Of a stretch of DNA of 64,000 nt, positions 15,191 through 25,576 are shown in pieces (the stretch's first letter is position 1; each line of letters starts with the position of its first letter). The position numbers and the translations under genes were made by a program. Source of the stretch: Pseudomonas xionganensis (GTDB lineage Bacteria; Pseudomonadota; Gammaproteobacteria; Pseudomonadales; Pseudomonadaceae); NCBI RefSeq assembly GCF_009763245.1, contig NZ_WKJZ01000004.1, forward strand, positions 62,001-126,000. Direction: 5' to 3'. Below the pieces are notes generated by a model. It was not told the origin of the DNA, ran no database searches, and worked only from the letters and a program-made list of their open reading frames with translations.

Positions 15191-15982
15191 TCAGCGCCCT
15201 TTAAAGTCCCCCGGGCGGCGTTCCAGCATCGCGCGCACACCTTCCTGGGCATCCTCGCTGGCCATCAAGCGGGTGACCGTGGGGTGCAGGCTGGCGGCTG
15301 CGGTGGCCTGGCCTTCGCTTACTGCCTGGCGTGCCGAGGCCAGGGTCGCCTGCACACCGAGCGGCGCCTGGGCGGCGATGCGTTCGGCCAGCCAGAGTGC
15401 CTTGGGCAGCAATTCCTCGCTGGCCACCACTTCCTGAACCAGGCCCAGGCGATAGGCCTCGTGGGCATCGAATTCATCGCCGGTGAGCAGCCAGCGCATG
15501 GCATTGCCCCAGCCGGCGCTCTGATGCATGCGCAAGGTGGCGCCGCCGAAGGGGAAGATGCCGCGCTGCACTTCCATCTGGGCGAAGCGGGTATTGCTGG
15601 CGCACAGGTTGATATCCGAGGCCAGCATCAGCTCGATGCCGATGGTGTAACAGTAACCCTGGGCCGCGACTATCACCGGCTTGCTCACCCGTGGCCCGCC
15701 AAACACGCCCCAGGGGTCGCAGCCGTCTGCTGGGATCTGCCAGCCGGCGGCAAACTGGGCCGCCACATTGGCCAGGTCCAGCCCGGCGGTAAAGTGCTCA
15801 CCGTGGGCGAACACTAGGGCCACGCGGGCCTCGCTGTCACGCTCGAACTCGCCATAGGCGCGGCACAGGTCGTCGAGCATGGGCATATCGAAGGCGTTGC
15901 GCTTGCTCGGCCGCTCCAGGCCGATCAGCATGATCCGGCCGCGTTTTTCGCGGCTGACACGGCCGCTGTTGTGTTGCGTCAT
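15191..15982 (-). CDS. Enoyl-CoA hydratase/isomerase family protein (crotonase)
   Basis: This 263-residue crotonase-fold protein carries the N-terminal RPSKRNAFD block, the oxyanion segment HGEHFTAGLDL, the second oxyanion segment GYCYTIGIELMLASDI, and IFPFGGATLRMHQ. It is likely to hydrate or isomerise a 2-enoyl-CoA. The usual hydratase glutamates are not obvious: the position after GIFP is Phe-Gly-Gly, so the reaction type is uncertain. The ATG at 15982 has AAGGAA upstream. It stands alone, divergent from the RNA helicase gene; I recall the same pair side by side as PA2840-PA2841 in P. aeruginosa. Confidence 0.9.
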   Translation of the reverse strand: MTQHNSGRVSREKRGRIMLIGLERPSKRNAFDMPMLDDLCRAYGEFERDSEARVALVFAHGEHFTAGLDLANVAAQFAAGWQIPADGCDPWGVFGGPRVSKPVIVAAQGYCYTIGIELMLASDINLCASNTRFAQMEVQRGIFPFGGATLRMHQSAGWGNAMRWLLTGDEFDAHEAYRLGLVQEVVASEELLPKALWLAERIAAQAPLGVQATLASARQAVSEGQATAAASLHPTVTRLMASEDAQEGVRAMLERRPGDFKGR

Positions 15983-16353
15983 GGTATGGGTTCCTTCGAG
16001 GTGTGCAATCCGGGAGAGATTGGCGGAAAAACGAGTAGATGCAGGCTAGCAGAGGATGACCGTCTGGCAGCTGCCTGGCTGTGCTTGTGCTTTATTTATG
16101 CCAAATCGGGCACATCGGCCAGGTTTTCAGGTATAGTGCGCGCCGGCCAATTCTTGGCCACGTTCAGGTAGCACAACTCGCCCGAAGGTTAACTTTGGCA
16201 GTTAGTTCGCACAGCGGACTATCCTTGACGATTCATTTATCACCACGTTTTCGCAAATCCCCGCCGACATGGCTGCCAGGGTGACTCTCGGGTCTTACAC
16301 GGCATGCGCAGCTTTGGAACATGGGTCTTTGCGGATGCACTAGAGGCAGACCC
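15983..16353. other. Divergent intergenic region, hydratase/helicase
   Basis: These 371 bp hold the promoters of both divergent genes and the helicase leader. A TATAGT hexamer at about 16132 is a candidate -10 for the helicase and would give a leader of roughly 215 nt. No open reading frame of merit was seen. Long leaders are typical of cold-shock RNA helicases. Confidence 0.4.

Positions 16354-16356
<3 letters not shown>
16321..16356 (+). promoter_or_regulatory. Predicted mRNA hairpin over the helicase start codon
   Basis: ATGGGTCT (16321-16328) is perfectly complementary to AGACCCAT (16348-16355). The second arm covers the AU of the start codon, and the 19-nt loop carries the Shine-Dalgarno GAGG. 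The first arm is itself an in-frame ATG 33 nt upstream. Pairing could hide the start codon, so translation may depend on temperature or on helicase activity. Confidence 0.45.
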
Positions 16357-18036
<1,680 letters not shown>

Positions 18037-18055
18037 TCGGCTGCGCTGATTAATC

Positions 18056-18091
18056 AAAAGCCCCCGCAGTGTCGTGCTGCGGGGGCTTTTT
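18056..18091 (+). terminator. Rho-independent terminator of the helicase gene
   Basis: The AAAAGCCCCCGCAG/CTGCGGGGGCTTTTT stem of 14 bp with a 7-nt loop ends in a T run, 20 nt after the stop. Confidence 0.92.
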
Positions 18092-18147
18092 GTTGGCTCT
18101 GTATCAATCATGTGTTGCATAAAGTGCAGGATCAGGCCTGCCTATAG

Positions 18148-18209
18148 GTAGGGTGCGCTGTGCGCGCCACATTTGGTCGCGCAATACCGGTGCGCACGGC
18201 GCACCCTAC
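18148..18209. repeat. Dispersed palindromic repeat, GTAGGGTGCGC family
   Basis: The arms GTAGGGTGCGCTGTGCGC and GCGCACGGCGCACCCTAC repeat the element at 15106-15167; the right arm is identical. It lies between the helicase terminator and the convergent MotB-like gene. I see nothing else in the 18092-18358 gap. Confidence 0.85.
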
Positions 18210-18358
18210 GGATCCAGCCCTGCCTAAGTTCAGTGGAACTGAGCGAACGCAACAGGCTATTGGGACATAACCTTTTTCTTGTCTGCGGCTCTGCGCTTGC
18301 CGGGCTGCCAATCGGTTTGCTGGCGATCTGCTGTGCATGATCGCCGGCGCGTCGCGCA

Positions 18359-19159
18359 TCAGGGCGCAGACTTCTCCAGGATCAGCTCCACCCGGCGGTT
18401 TTGCGCGCGGCCTGCGGCTGTGTCGTTATCGACCAGGGGCTGGGTATCGGCATGGCCGACGGCGCTCAGGCGCGTACTGGGAATGCCATTGGCCTCCAGG
18501 TAGCGCACCACGCTGCCGGCCCGGGCGCCGGACAGCTCCCAGTTGGAGGGATAGCGCAGGCTGCGGATGGGGCGGTTGTCGGTATGCCCGGCAATGGTCA
18601 GGCGATGTTCGCTGCTGCGCAGCACCGGCAACAGCTGGCGCAGCACGGCCAGGCCCTCCAGGCTCAGTTCGGCCTGGGCCGGGGCGAAGATGATCTCGCT
18701 GCTGATCCGGAAGCTGACGCTCTGCTCGTTGACGATGACTTCGATATCCTGACCCAGGCCGCTGGTATCCAGCCCGGCCAGCGGGTCGCTGGCGGCCTCC
18801 TCGGGCAGGCTGTCGAGCGGGGCGGGCAGGGGCGGTTCGATAAAACGCAGCGGCTCCGGGCGCTCGCTCAGCAGCGGACTGCTGGCCGCTGGGGCATGGT
18901 CATCGGCCTTGCCGGCGAAGGCCAGCATCACCACCAGCATCACCAGCAGCAGGGTGAGCATGTCCAGGTAGACAGTCAGCCAGCCATCTTCCTCGCTGTT
19001 TTCAAACACCGCATGGCTGGCCTGCTGACGGCGCAGCTGGTGCTGTGTGGCGTCACCAGCGCGCTGCGCCCGCTGCAGCTGCAACTGCAGAACCTGCACC
19101 TGTTGCTCCAGCTGGCGGTTGGCGCGGCGCTGCTCGTCGGCATCCTGATGCTCGGACAT
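18359..19159 (-). CDS. MotB-like protein with OmpA peptidoglycan-binding domain
   Basis: This 266-residue protein has an N-terminal Gln/Arg-rich helix (residues 10-50), one transmembrane helix (WLTVYLDMLTLLLVMLVVML) whose Asp in YLDM resembles the proton-carrying MotB aspartate, a Pro-rich linker, and a C-terminal OmpA-like domain (LTIAGHTDNRPI, LSGARAGSVVRYL, AQNRRVELILE). It would anchor a proton channel to peptidoglycan. It starts 9 nt after the MotA-like stop, so the two form a stator-like pair. No flagellar genes are nearby. It could be a second stator or a MotAB-like energy-transducing complex. Confidence 0.85.
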   Translation of the reverse strand: MSEHQDADEQRRANRQLEQQVQVLQLQLQRAQRAGDATQHQLRRQQASHAVFENSEEDGWLTVYLDMLTLLLVMLVVMLAFAGKADDHAPAASSPLLSERPEPLRFIEPPLPAPLDSLPEEAASDPLAGLDTSGLGQDIEVIVNEQSVSFRISSEIIFAPAQAELSLEGLAVLRQLLPVLRSSEHRLTIAGHTDNRPIRSLRYPSNWELSGARAGSVVRYLEANGIPSTRLSAVGHADTQPLVDNDTAAGRAQNRRVELILEKSAP

Positions 19160-19168
19160 GCTTGGGCC

Positions 19169-19972
19169 TCAGCGTTGCAGGGCGGCGGGCTTGCCCTTGC
19201 GCCCGTCGTTGATCTCGTCCTGGTAGTGGGCCATGAACGAGTTGAGGGTTTCGCGCATCAGGGCCGGGCTGCGCTTGCGGTTCATCATGGAAATGCCCTG
19301 CATGATGGTGTTCATCAGCGCCACCCGCTCTTCGGTGCGCCGCTCCAGTTTCACCGCCACCGGCTTGAACAGCAGGTTGGCCAGCAGTACGCCGTAGAAG
19401 GTGGTCATCAGGGCGATGGCCATCTGTTGGCCGATGCTGGTCATATCGCCGTCGCCGAGCAGGAACATCAGGTTGACCAGGCCGACCAGGGTGCCGACCA
19501 TGCCGAAGGCCGGGGCGTAGGTGGCCATCACGCGGAACAGCTGGGCCTCGGCGTGCTCGCGGGCGCGCAGGCGGGCGATGCGCCACTGCAGCAGGTCCAT
19601 CACGTCTTCCTCGGGAGTCATGTCCACCACCAGCTGTGCACCGGTTTTCAGGAAGGGGTTGGCGACATTGTCCAGGGCGCGTTCCACGGCCTTGAGATCA
19701 CCGGCCATCCACAGGCGTGACAGGCTCACCAGCTCCTCGATGTCCTTGCGCGCATACAGGCGCTCGTTACGCAGCACCGTGCCGAGCAGGCCGAAGATAC
19801 GCAGCACTTCGCGCAGCGGGTAGCTGATAAAGGTGGCGGCCATGGTGCCGAACAGCACGATGCCCAGGCCCGGCAGGTTGATAAACAGGGCCGGATCTTC
19901 GGTGGAAAACAGCAGAACGGTAGCGAGCAGCATGATGCCAACGAGCATGCCGATCAGCGTGGAGGGATTCAT
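19169..19972 (-). CDS. MotA/TolQ/ExbB-family proton channel protein (MotA-like)
   Basis: This 267-residue protein has the MotA layout: two N-terminal transmembrane helices (TLIGMLVGIMLLATVLLF; GIVLFGTMAATF), a large cytoplasmic loop, and two further helices at about residues 155-215 (APAFGMVGTLVGLVNLMFLL; GVLLANLLFKP). The PAFGMVGTLVGL segment is the conserved pore helix. Start ATG at 19972 with AAGGAG. It is the partner of the MotB-like protein downstream. The P-G-x-G-x-V-L-F-G-T loop resembles PomA/MotC stators. Whether it drives flagella cannot be told from the window. Confidence 0.87.
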   Translation of the reverse strand: MNPSTLIGMLVGIMLLATVLLFSTEDPALFINLPGLGIVLFGTMAATFISYPLREVLRIFGLLGTVLRNERLYARKDIEELVSLSRLWMAGDLKAVERALDNVANPFLKTGAQLVVDMTPEEDVMDLLQWRIARLRAREHAEAQLFRVMATYAPAFGMVGTLVGLVNLMFLLGDGDMTSIGQQMAIALMTTFYGVLLANLLFKPVAVKLERRTEERVALMNTIMQGISMMNRKRSPALMRETLNSFMAHYQDEINDGRKGKPAALQR

Positions 19973-20184
19973 GCAGGCTCCTTACGGGTTGTGGTCTTCA
20001 TCAGCGTTTGCGTGCGGCCGTGACTGGCTCTGAGCTGCCGGCAGTGTAATGGATAGTGGCCAGGTGGGCACAGCAGACGAAATGACCTACCCAGGATGGC
20101 ACTGTGCAACTAGGGTAAGACTGTGGGTTGCGCATGCCTGAGTCCTTGCTCGGCGCGCCACCCGGTTACGCAAGAGGTATTGCC

Positions 20185-21237
20185 ATGAGCACGCCACGTC
20201 TGACCCTGGAGCTGTTGCTGCGCTTCAGCCCTTTCGATTTTCTTTCACCCACCTATCAGCAGCAGGTACTGGATGCCCTGCAGTATGTGCAGCGCAAGGC
20301 CGGCACCCGTTTGTTTCAGCGCGGGGAGAAATCCCTGGCGCTGTATTACCTGCTTGAAGGCAAGGTGGGCGTGGGCGAGGAGGGCGCGCGCAAGCCCATG
20401 CTGAGCGGCAGTCTGGAGGCCTGTCATGCCCTCAATGAGGCCCAGCCCCAGGCGCAGACGGTGGTGGCACTCAGCGATGTGACCCTGTTCGCCATCGAGC
20501 GTGGCCTGCTGGAGCGTTTGCTGAACTGGAGCCAGAGTGCCAGCTACGGGGTGGTCAGCCTGGAGCAGGAAGATGAGCAGGGTCACGATGACTGGCTCGC
20601 CTTGCTGCTGCGCTCCCCCCTGTTTGGTCGCTTGCCGCCCTCCCATCTGCATCGTCTGTTGGCTCACTTCGACTATGTCGAGGTCAAGGCCGGTGATGCG
20701 GTGGTGCGTTATGGCGAGCCGGGTGAGCATTTCTATGTACTCAAGCACGGTCGCGCAGCGGTGACCCTGCCGGCGGTGTATCAGCAGCAGGTGTTGCAGG
20801 AATTGCAGGCTGGCGATTATTTCGGCGAGGAGGCCCTGGTCAGCGGGGCGGTACGCTCGGCCACTGTGACCATGCTTGAAGACGGTGAGCTGGCGCGCCT
20901 GCCCCGGGAGCTGTTTGTCGAATTGGTGCACCCCAGCCTGATTCCCCAGGTCAGCACCGCACAGCTCAAGGACATGATCAAGAACAGCCAGCGCCAGTTC
21001 CTGCTGCTGGATGTGCGCCTGCCGGTGGAGTACCGCCTGGGCCACCAGCTGGGCAGCATCAGTCTGCCGGTGGCCAATCTGCGCACCCATGCCGAAAGCC
21101 TGGAGCGCGACACCCTGTATGCCGTGACCAGCGAGGGCGGGATACGCAGCGAGCTGGCCGTGCACCTGCTCAATCAGCTGGGTTTCGAGGCCTATCTGCT
21201 CAGCGATCCGGACGACCAGCCCACGGCGGCGGCCTGA
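20185..21237 (+). CDS. Two cyclic-nucleotide-binding-like domains fused to a degenerate rhodanese
   Basis: The protein is 350 residues. An N-terminal CNB-like domain (about 10-110; GTRLFQRGEKSLALYYLLEG) is followed by a better conserved CNB domain (about 140-250; YGEPGEHFYVLKHGRAAV, GDYFGEEALVSGAVRSATV). The C-terminus (about 258-345) is rhodanese-like (LLLDVRLPVEYRLGHQLGSI). Its active-site loop reads VTSEGGIRS with no cysteine, so sulfur transfer is unlikely. The ATG at 20185 has AGAGG upstream and is preferred to 20128. A nucleotide-gated sensory role is a guess. It is divergent from the MotAB-like pair. Confidence 0.85.
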   Translation: MSTPRLTLELLLRFSPFDFLSPTYQQQVLDALQYVQRKAGTRLFQRGEKSLALYYLLEGKVGVGEEGARKPMLSGSLEACHALNEAQPQAQTVVALSDVTLFAIERGLLERLLNWSQSASYGVVSLEQEDEQGHDDWLALLLRSPLFGRLPPSHLHRLLAHFDYVEVKAGDAVVRYGEPGEHFYVLKHGRAAVTLPAVYQQQVLQELQAGDYFGEEALVSGAVRSATVTMLEDGELARLPRELFVELVHPSLIPQVSTAQLKDMIKNSQRQFLLLDVRLPVEYRLGHQLGSISLPVANLRTHAESLERDTLYAVTSEGGIRSELAVHLLNQLGFEAYLLSDPDDQPTAAA

Positions 21238-21287
21238 GTCGGGCACGGTCAAAGGTCCGGGTATTGCGCAGGTAAGCAAGGTCTGCA

Positions 21288-21306
21288 GGGTGCGCCGCGC
21301 GCACCC
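21288..21306. repeat. Short palindrome, decayed GTAGGGTGCGC element
   Basis: GGGTGCGC-CGC-GCGCACCC is a perfect 8-bp inverted repeat, matching the core of the elements at 15106 and 18148. It again sits between convergent genes (CNB-rhodanese and cysB). Confidence 0.55.
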
Positions 21307-21363
21307 ACTTGAGTAGTGCGCCGCTGTTGCGCATGGCGCCCCTCAGATTGCCGTGGTGGACCG

Positions 21364-22338
21364 TCAGTGCACGGGCAGTTCCACGCCTTCAAACAGTTCT
21401 TCCAGCTCCATCTTGGTATGACACTGCACGGCCTTGGCCAGTACCTCGCGGGTCAGGTGCGGGGCGAACTGCTCGATAAAGTCGCACATAAAGCCGCGCA
21501 GGAAGGTGCCGCGACGGAAGCCGATCTTGGTTACGCTGGCCTCGAACAGCTGGCTGGCATCCAGCACCACCAGATCCGGGTCGAGCCTGGGGTCCACCGC
21601 CATCTTGGCCACGATGCCCACGCCCAGGCCCAGGCGCACATAGGTCTTGATCACGTCGGCATCGGCGGCGGTGAATACCACCTTGGGGGTCAGACCGCGC
21701 TGGTTGAAGGCTTCGTCCAGCTTGGAGCGGCCGGTAAAGCCGAACACATAGGTGACGATGGCGTATTCGGCCAGGGCTTCCAGGGTGAGTTTGGGCAGCT
21801 TGGTCAGGGGGTGGCCCTGGGGCACCACCACGCAGCGGTTCCAGCGGTAGCAGGGCATCATGATCAGGTCGTTGAACAGCTCCAGGCCTTCGGTGGCGAT
21901 GGCGAAATCCACCGTGCCGTCGGCTGCCATCTCGGCGATCTGCATGGGGGTGCCCTGGTGCATGTGCAGGGAAACGTCCGGGTACTGCTTGATAAAGGCG
22001 CTGATCACCGGGGGCAGGGCGTAGCGTGCCTGGGTGTGGGTGGTGGCGATGGACAGGGTGCCCTTTTTCTCGTTGGAGAACTCCTGGGCGATCTGCTTGA
22101 TGCTTTCGACCTTGCGCAGGATCTCCCCGGCGGTATTGATGATGCGCTCGCCGGCCGGGGTGACGCGGGTCAGGTGCTTGCCGCTGCGGGCGAAGACTTC
22201 CACGCCCAGCTCGTCTTCCAGCAGACGAATCTGCTTACTGATGCCCGGCTGCGAGGTGTAGAGGCTCTGTGCGGTGGCGGAGACGTTGAGGTCGTGATGC
22301 GCAACTTCCCAGATGTAGCGCAATTGCTGAAGCTTCAT
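21364..22338 (-). CDS. cysB: LysR-type regulator CysB
   Basis: This 324-residue protein matches CysB along its length. The N-terminal winged helix (MKLQQLRYIWEVAHHDLNVS, SQPGISKQIRLLEDELGVE) is followed by the effector domain with THTQARYALP, HQGTPMQI and TAADADVIKTYVRLGLG. CysB activates sulfate assimilation and cysteine genes in response to N-acetylserine and limits its own expression. The length equals the E. coli protein. The upstream region holds a GTTATATAAC palindrome at 22385-22394 that may include its -10 on the minus strand. No cys structural gene is adjacent here. Confidence 0.96.
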   Translation of the reverse strand: MKLQQLRYIWEVAHHDLNVSATAQSLYTSQPGISKQIRLLEDELGVEVFARSGKHLTRVTPAGERIINTAGEILRKVESIKQIAQEFSNEKKGTLSIATTHTQARYALPPVISAFIKQYPDVSLHMHQGTPMQIAEMAADGTVDFAIATEGLELFNDLIMMPCYRWNRCVVVPQGHPLTKLPKLTLEALAEYAIVTYVFGFTGRSKLDEAFNQRGLTPKVVFTAADADVIKTYVRLGLGVGIVAKMAVDPRLDPDLVVLDASQLFEASVTKIGFRRGTFLRGFMCDFIEQFAPHLTREVLAKAVQCHTKMELEELFEGVELPVH

Positions 22339-22451
22339 AGAAATCCCTCAAAGCAGATAGGCGGCCGTTCAGATTACCGGCGTTGTTATATAACCATCTT
22401 CATTGGTTGAGCAGTAAATTTAGATCAAAAATCAAAGTTTGCAGTTCCTCC

Positions 22452-22952
22452 TCATGGCTCGGCGCGACCGCGATGCTGCAACATCGGCACCAGATACACC
22501 GGAACCTCGGACAGTTGCACCAGCCTTGAGGCGGTGCGTCCCAGGGGGATATCCATATCGGTGCCATGGCTGTGGCTGCCCAGTACCAGCAAATCAACCC
22601 CCAATTGCTGCGCCTCATCGAGAATGACCAGAGGCGGATCGCCCTGCACCACGCGCACCGCACGGATCAGCTGCAGGTCCTGGCAGGTTTCGCCGATTTC
22701 ATCGCGAAAGCCTTCCAGCACCCGTTGCTCGATACTGGCCATGACTGTGCTCAGGCCGTTTCTACGCAGCTCCTTGAGTCGCTCCTCATCCAGATAGGTC
22801 TGCAGCACCGATTCGGCGAACAGCCCCATGGGCTCCACGGCATGCACCACATAGAGATTGGCATTGAAGGCGCGCGTCAGGGCCAATGCGTGTTGCAGCA
22901 CATAAGGCGCGTACAGCCCCAGGTCGGTTGCATAGAGAATCGAGCGGATCAT
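22452..22952 (-). CDS. Universal stress protein (UspA family), single domain
   Basis: This 166-residue protein has one Usp domain. It begins MIRSILYATDLG and ends with the nucleotide-binding block LLVLGSHSHGTDMDIPLGRTASRL and then VPVYLVP. That block approximates the ATP-binding G-x2-G-x9-G-S/T motif. The ATG at 22952 has GGAGG upstream, so upstream in-frame codons are rejected. Usp proteins help survival under starvation, oxygen limitation or oxidative stress. It lies upstream of cysB on the same strand with a 113-bp gap, probably a separate unit. Confidence 0.9.
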   Translation of the reverse strand: MIRSILYATDLGLYAPYVLQHALALTRAFNANLYVVHAVEPMGLFAESVLQTYLDEERLKELRRNGLSTVMASIEQRVLEGFRDEIGETCQDLQLIRAVRVVQGDPPLVILDEAQQLGVDLLVLGSHSHGTDMDIPLGRTASRLVQLSEVPVYLVPMLQHRGRAEP

Positions 22953-23176
22953 CCGGCCTCCTTGACTGCCTGACGGGCGGGCCTGATTTGAGCTTAGCAG
23001 CGCCAACCATAAGTCCAAGTCGCCGCGGGTTTTGAGGACGAATGGTTATATATGCAGGTGCTCTGGCTGCCGTACGGCGGACACGCTTGCCGCTGTCCCC
23101 GGCATTCGTTAGCGTTAACCATCCAGAGTGAGACTTGGCTCACGCTGCAGCTGTTTTGTCAGGGAAGTGACCGGGT

Positions 23177-25081
23177 ATGGCGCAGGATCGAAGCCTACAA
23201 GTGCAGGATGAGTTGAACGATCCGCTGGAGCATCGCCTGAAGGCGCGGCGTCTGCTGCAGATCGCCAATGTGCTGTTCGGGGTGCTGCTGCTGATCGGCG
23301 CACAGTCCCTGCTGGCCGGGCACTGGCTCAATACGTCCCTGGTGGCGGCCGCCTTGCTGCTGGTGGCCCTGGGGCGCTACCTGAACCGACGAGGCGCGGT
23401 GACGGCTTCGATCAACCTGGTGATCTGCTCGCTGACGGCGCTGGTGACGCTGTCGCTGTGGTTCAGTCAGGGGCTGTACAGCGGCGGCCTGTTGGCTTAC
23501 CCGGCGATCCTGATTGTGACCGGCATGGTGGCCGGGTTGCGCCTGTTTATTGCGGTGCTGCTGAGCATGCTGCTGGCGGTGGCCCTGATGACCTACGCCG
23601 CCCTGAGTGGCCTGCAGAGCTTCGAGCCCCTGCCGCTGGGGCTGGGGCGGATGTTCAATGTCAGCAGTATTCTCCTGGTGTGCGCCGCGGCGGTGTGGCT
23701 GTTGGCCAGTGACTTGCGCAAGACCCTGCTGCGCCTGCGCCGTGAGATCCGCCGGGTGCAGCAGTCCGAGGCCAACTTTGCCCACCTGGCCCAGCACGAT
23801 GCCCTGACCAACTTACCCAATCGGGTCTTGATCCGCGACCGTATGGAGCAGGCCATCGCCCAGGCGCGGCGTTACCAGAAGCGGGTGGCGCTGTTGTTTC
23901 TCGATCTGGACAACTTCAAGACCATCAACGACAGCCTCGGCCATGGCACTGGCGACGAATTGCTCAAGGCCGTGGCCCAGCGCCTGCAGGCCAGTGTGCG
24001 TGACATGGACAGCGTCAGTCGTCTGGGCGGCGATGAGTTTCTGATCGTGGTGGCCGATGTCGACAGCCTGGCGGCGGTTTCCGCCGTGGCGCGGCAGGTG
24101 CAGGAGAAACTGGCTCATCCCTTTGTGCTCAAGGGCATGCAGGTGGTCAGCACGCTGTCGATCGGCATTGCCCTGTATCCGGAGGACGGCGAGGACTTCG
24201 ACACCCTGCTCAAACATGCCGACGTAGCCATGTACCAGGCCAAATCCTCGGGGCGTAACGCCTTCTGTTTTTTCGATGCCCAGCTCAATGACGCCAGCCA
24301 TGAACGCCTGACTCTGGAGCTGGATCTGCGTCAGGCCCTCAGGCGCAATGAGTTGCTGCTGCATTATCAGCCGATTGTCGAACTGGCCAGCGGTCGCCTG
24401 CTGGCCGTTGAGGCACTGATCCGCTGGCGGCATCCGCTGCAGGGCATGATTGGTCCGGAGCGCTTTATTCCTCTGGCCGAGCAGAGTGGCCTGATCGTCG
24501 AGATCGGCGAATGGGTGCTGCAGGAGGCCTGCCGCCAGGCCATGCTCTGGCAGGCCGCCGGGTTAATGCCTTTCGTGGTGTCGGTGAACCTGTCGGCGGT
24601 GCAGTTCCGCCGGGGGGATATGGAGGCCCTGGTGCGCAAGGTGCTCGGCTCTACGGGGTTGCCGGCCGAACGTCTGGAACTGGAGTTGACCGAGTCGATC
24701 CTGCTGCAGGATTCCCAGGCCTTTATCGACCTGCTGGGTCGCCTCAAGGCCTTGGGCGTGGGGCTGTCCATCGATGATTTCGGCACCGGCTATTCCAGCC
24801 TGGCCTACCTGCAGCGCTTTCAGGTGAACAAGCTGAAGATCGATCAGTCATTTGTGCGCAACCTGCAGGGCAATCCGCAGGATCAGGCCATCGTCACCGC
24901 CATTATCCAGATGGCCAAGAGCCTGCAGCTGTTGACCACCGCCGAAGGCATCGAGGATGAAACGACTCGCGCGCTGTTGGCAGGGCTGGGCTGTGATCAG
25001 GGACAGGGCTATCTGTTTGCCGAACCCCTGACGGCCCAGGCGCTGGCAGCCTTTGCCCAGCGGCAGATGCTCGCGGTGTAA
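23177..25081 (+). CDS. Membrane GGDEF-EAL cyclic-di-GMP enzyme
   Basis: This 634-residue protein has about five to six transmembrane helices in residues 28-185 and a short coiled linker. A GGDEF domain follows (about 205-365) with intact RLGGDEF and an inhibitory RxxD site (RDMD) five residues before it. The EAL domain (about 380-630) keeps EALIRW, ESILLQ, DDFGTGYSSL, KIDQSFV and AEGIE. Both domains look catalytically competent, so the protein may make and break c-di-GMP depending on the signal sensed by its unnamed membrane domain. Convergent with the PA2817-like gene, 7 bp away. Confidence 0.93.
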   Translation: MAQDRSLQVQDELNDPLEHRLKARRLLQIANVLFGVLLLIGAQSLLAGHWLNTSLVAAALLLVALGRYLNRRGAVTASINLVICSLTALVTLSLWFSQGLYSGGLLAYPAILIVTGMVAGLRLFIAVLLSMLLAVALMTYAALSGLQSFEPLPLGLGRMFNVSSILLVCAAAVWLLASDLRKTLLRLRREIRRVQQSEANFAHLAQHDALTNLPNRVLIRDRMEQAIAQARRYQKRVALLFLDLDNFKTINDSLGHGTGDELLKAVAQRLQASVRDMDSVSRLGGDEFLIVVADVDSLAAVSAVARQVQEKLAHPFVLKGMQVVSTLSIGIALYPEDGEDFDTLLKHADVAMYQAKSSGRNAFCFFDAQLNDASHERLTLELDLRQALRRNELLLHYQPIVELASGRLLAVEALIRWRHPLQGMIGPERFIPLAEQSGLIVEIGEWVLQEACRQAMLWQAAGLMPFVVSVNLSAVQFRRGDMEALVRKVLGSTGLPAERLELELTESILLQDSQAFIDLLGRLKALGVGLSIDDFGTGYSSLAYLQRFQVNKLKIDQSFVRNLQGNPQDQAIVTAIIQMAKSLQLLTTAEGIEDETTRALLAGLGCDQGQGYLFAEPLTAQALAAFAQRQMLAV

Positions 25082-25088
25082 CGCCTAA

Positions 25089-25499
25089 TCAGTGCGTGCC
25101 GCCCTGGGTGGGCATGGCCAGCAGCTGCTTTTCCTGGTTCCAGTCGAAGGGTTCGCCGTCTTCCTCGGCCTGGAAGCGGCGCTCGTCGAGCAGCTGGTAC
25201 ATCGCGATTTCTTCGTCGGGCATATAGTGCAGGCAGTCGCCGCCAAAGAACCACAGCAGGTCACGGGGGATCAGGTGGGCGATCTGCGGGTAGCGCTGGA
25301 AGATCTGGCTGATCAGGTCCTGACCCAGGTACAGGCTGCTGTCAGGGGCATTGGGCAGATCCGCCAGCAGTTCGTCATAGCGCTCGATAAACATGGCATG
25401 GCTGTCATCGAGAATCTGCTCGGCCTCACCCAGGGCCACCAGGATGGTACGCAAGTGGTTGAGCAGGGCGAGGTGGTGGTCGATGTGGGCGTTGGCCAT
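25089..25499 (-). CDS. PA2817-family protein of unknown function
   Basis: This 136-residue soluble protein begins MANAHIDHHLALLNHLRTIL and ends with an acidic segment (EEDGEPFDWNQEKQLLAM). It has no signal peptide or transmembrane helix and is mostly helical. The sequence and its position beside fadE match my memory of the PA2817 family in Pseudomonas, which has no assigned role. The ATG at 25499 has AGGA upstream; earlier in-frame codons lie in a promoter-like region. The MITE-like repeat separates it from fadE. Confidence 0.75.
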   Translation of the reverse strand: MANAHIDHHLALLNHLRTILVALGEAEQILDDSHAMFIERYDELLADLPNAPDSSLYLGQDLISQIFQRYPQIAHLIPRDLLWFFGGDCLHYMPDEEIAMYQLLDERRFQAEEDGEPFDWNQEKQLLAMPTQGGTH

Positions 25500-25576
25500 G
25501 GGGCTGTCCTGTAGGTAAAACGGGCGCGCAAGTATAAGGCTCGCGTCGCCCGCTGTCCTGTCTGCATGCTGTGGCT

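Noticed and set aside
18132..18359. 75-codon minus-strand frame beside the MotB-like gene
   Set aside because: It spans the GTAGGGTGCGC palindrome and has no family similarity.
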